The translations under genes and the position numbers were made by a program. Under the pieces are notes generated by a model. The model had not been told where the DNA came from. It searched no databases and saw nothing but the letters and a program-made list of their open reading frames with translations. Positions 5,104 to 6,282 of a stretch of 6,282 bases of DNA are shown here, piece after piece; the stretch's first letter is position 1; each line of letters opens with the position of its first letter. The stretch is from Nitriliruptoraceae bacterium (GTDB lineage Bacteria > Actinomycetota > Nitriliruptoria > Nitriliruptorales > Nitriliruptoraceae): contig SLLJ01000234.1 of assembly GCA_007134165.1 (NCBI GenBank), positions 1 to 6,282 of the forward strand, given 5' to 3'.

Positions 5104-5997
5104 TCAGGCCGACCCGTCGGTCGCCTCGTCCTGCAGCCAGCGGCCGATCCGGCGGTTGAGGGCATCGAGCGTGGCGCGCACGACCGCGAGCTCGGGTTCA
5201 CCGCGCAGCAGCGCCGCGCCGAGCAGTTCCTCGGCGTGCTCCTCCGAGCGCACGGTGAGCGCCACCGTCGCCGCCTCGATGTCGTCGCCCTGGCTGACCG
5301 TGACGTGGTCGATGCCCGCGTTCAGCAGCCCTCCGGTGAGCACGCTGAGGGCGGCCAGGGTGGCCTCGGCGCTGGCGCGCAGCGCCCCCTGCGCGCTGGC
5401 CGGGCCGATCGCCTCGGCCTTCACCTCACGCGAACCGAACGCCAGGATCGCCGTGACCTCGACCAGGTCGCGGGAGCGTCGGACCAGCAGATCCCGGATG
5501 AGCGCACGGCGCCGGAAGGTCCCCGGATCGTCCGGTTCCGCCACCGGCCGCTCCACGGCTTGCGGGGTCTGGATCGCGTGGCGGACCGAAATCGGCTGAT
5601 CCCCCGCTTCCCCCTCTTCGTCCGGCTCTCGTGTCGCGAGGTCGCGCAGGAGGGAGAACACGGCCTCGGCGAGCTCGTCGGACGTGGCGGACACCGGATC
5701 CGGCGCACCCTGGTCGGGCCGGGGATCGGACGTGTCCACGGGCTGCTCCACCGTGTGCGCAGGCGCATCGGATCCCACCAGCGGCCGGATGTCGTCGGGG
5801 TCGAGCGCGATGCCGAAGCGCTCTCGCAGGGTGACGGCGACCGCCCAGGACACCCGCCCGGCGTCCTCGCCTGGCTGGAGGCGGATCCGGAGCCGACCCC
5901 CTCCGTGCTCACCCCGGATCACCTGCGCGGCAGCCACCCCGGCGACCGACCCGATGATCCGCTCGAGCTGCTCGAAGCTGGGGCCTTCATCCGTCAT
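5104..5997 (-). CDS. Uncharacterised two-domain protein
   Basis: This 297-aa protein was not recognised as a named family. Residues 1-75 form a small predicted alpha/beta domain (LERIIGSVAGVAAAQVI, then GGGRLRIRLQ, then RERFGIALDPDDIRPL). Residues 76-160 are an acidic, proline-rich and probably disordered linker with one predicted helix (106-121). Residues 161-290 form a second alpha/beta domain: LVEVTAILAFGSREVKAEAI, then an Ala-rich helix (205-220), IDHVTVSQGD, ATVALTVRS, and a final helix ending in LDALNRRIGRWL. There is no signal peptide, transmembrane segment or obvious catalytic motif, so it is probably cytosolic. From memory, similar small domains with an FGI-x-x-D motif occur in other uncharacterised actinobacterial proteins, but this is tentative. 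ATG 5997 is chosen because GGAGG (6010-6006) lies 8 nt upstream and the translation further upstream is Arg-rich and implausible. It diverges from the partial gene to its right. Confidence 0.8.
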   Translation of the reverse strand: MTDEGPSFEQLERIIGSVAGVAAAQVIRGEHGGGRLRIRLQPGEDAGRVSWAVAVTLRERFGIALDPDDIRPLVGSDAPAHTVEQPVDTSDPRPDQGAPDPVSATSDELAEAVFSLLRDLATREPDEEGEAGDQPISVRHAIQTPQAVERPVAEPDDPGTFRRRALIRDLLVRRSRDLVEVTAILAFGSREVKAEAIGPASAQGALRASAEATLAALSVLTGGLLNAGIDHVTVSQGDDIEAATVALTVRSEEHAEELLGAALLRGEPELAVVRATLDALNRRIGRWLQDEATDGSA

Positions 5998-6005
5998 CCG
6001 GCTCC

Positions 6006-6010
6006 CCTCC
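6006..6010 (-). promoter_or_regulatory. Ribosome-binding site fixing the start at ATG 5997
   Basis: GGAGG, inside the purine run GAGGGGAGGGGAG on the minus strand, is 8 nt from ATG 5997. It argues against the much longer in-frame extension that stays open to about 6228. Confidence 0.7.
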
Positions 6011-6026
6011 CCTCTGTTCGGAGACC

Positions 6027-6032
6027 TACCCT
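6027..6032 (+). promoter_or_regulatory. Possible -10 element for the rightmost gene
   Basis: TACCCT fits TAnnnT and would start transcription near 6039, about 26 nt before GTG 6065. No good -35 is visible, so it is only a candidate. Confidence 0.2.
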
Positions 6033-6064
6033 GCAGCGCGCGCAGACCAGTGACCGGAGACCGC

Positions 6065-6282
6065 GTGGGATCGGACGAGCAGGTCTTCGAACCCCGCCGA
6101 CGACGTCGGTCACGTCGGTCACGTCGGTCAGGCTGGCTCAGACTGCTCCCGGGTCGGTCGTCCAGGCGGCGGGCGCAGCCCGGCGCCGAGGATAACCCGT
6201 CGGTCTCCGTCCGCGGACGGCGCTCCACGACCGAGACCGTACCCGGGCCACCGCCACCTCCCCCGCCCTGCCCACCTCCCCC
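6065..6282 (+). CDS. Probable protein N-terminus, Arg-rich then Pro-rich, cut by window end
   Basis: From GTG 6065, with GGAG at 6056-6059 (5-nt spacing), a frame of 72 complete codons runs without a stop to the window edge. It begins MGSDEQVFEPRRRR. It continues with three RRS repeats, a short hydrophobic-basic piece (GWLRLLPG), a Ser/Arg/Thr segment, and ends in a proline run interrupted by one cysteine. This looks like a disordered cytoplasmic leader of the kind that precedes a membrane or regulatory domain in actinobacteria, but nothing conserved is visible. Several codons (AGA, GTA, CGA, TCA) are less typical of the neighbours. It starts divergently 67 bp from the uncharacterised gene on its left. 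The alternative is that this is non-coding GC-rich spacer. Confidence 0.5.
   Translation, partial: MGSDEQVFEPRRRRRSRRSRRSGWLRLLPGRSSRRRAQPGAEDNPSVSVRGRRSTTETVPGPPPPPPPCPPP
6104..6130 (+). repeat. 9-bp tandem repeat, three perfect copies, in frame
   Basis: CGTCGGTCA occurs at 6104-6112, 6113-6121 and 6122-6130 without mismatch. In the frame from GTG 6065 it encodes Arg-Arg-Ser three times. Its period is a multiple of three, consistent with a coding frame. Confidence 0.85.

Noticed and set aside
5092..6195. Long + strand frame of about 367 codons
   Set aside because: It is antisense to the uncharacterised protein, whose start has a good ribosome site and whose translation shows regular helix/strand patterns; the + frame is Arg/His/Gly-rich.
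5998..6228. N-terminal extension of the uncharacterised protein
   Set aside because: The extension is Arg/Ser/Pro-rich and unlike a domain, while GGAGG is well placed for ATG 5997.

Overview
This is a very GC-rich bacterial window (about 70% GC by eye) with GC-biased third codon positions, purine-rich Shine-Dalgarno sequences and tight ATGA gene overlaps. This fits a high-GC actinobacterium, perhaps an acidimicrobial or related metagenomic lineage. That placement comes from composition and gene style only, because there is no rRNA or tRNA to anchor it.

Layout, left to right. Positions 1-266 hold the 3' end of a SpoU/TrmH-type RNA ribose methyltransferase on the + strand. It overlaps by four bases a dimethylarginine dimethylaminohydrolase (DDAH) gene at 263-1057 (+). 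A 378-bp intergenic stretch (1058-1435) separates this pair from a convergent minus-strand operon. It has no convincing gene, but carries several possible hairpins, a 14-bp palindrome and a locally AT-richer spot. The minus operon reads right to left: a HAD-IB phosphatase (3234-2485), then an archaeal-style sn-glycerol-1-phosphate dehydrogenase (2488-1436), coupled by an ATGA overlap. A 129-bp divergent promoter region (3235-3363) leads to an AidB-like acyl-CoA dehydrogenase at 3364-5082 (+). This converges, across only 21 bp, on an uncharacterised two-domain protein at 5997-5104 (-). A short divergent spacer (5998-6064) follows. After it, a reading frame starting at GTG 6065 (+) runs off the window and looks like the Arg-rich and Pro-rich disordered start of another protein.

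Functional reading. DDAH would hydrolyse free methylated arginines to citrulline and a methylamine. Its coupling to an RNA methyltransferase looks like operon packing rather than a shared pathway. The dehydrogenase/phosphatase pair is the most intriguing unit. A coupled G1P dehydrogenase and small-molecule phosphatase could make sn-glycerol 1-phosphate from dihydroxyacetone phosphate and then dephosphorylate it. No prenyltransferase that would use G1P for lipids is visible here. The acyl-CoA dehydrogenase and the unknown protein are not obviously linked to that pair.

A recurring oddity is three short tandem repeats, each of exactly three visible perfect copies and each in frame. They are 18 bp x3 in the methyltransferase, 18 bp x3 in the phosphatase N-terminus and 9 bp x3 in the last partial gene. 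No mobile element, CRISPR array, tRNA or rRNA was seen.
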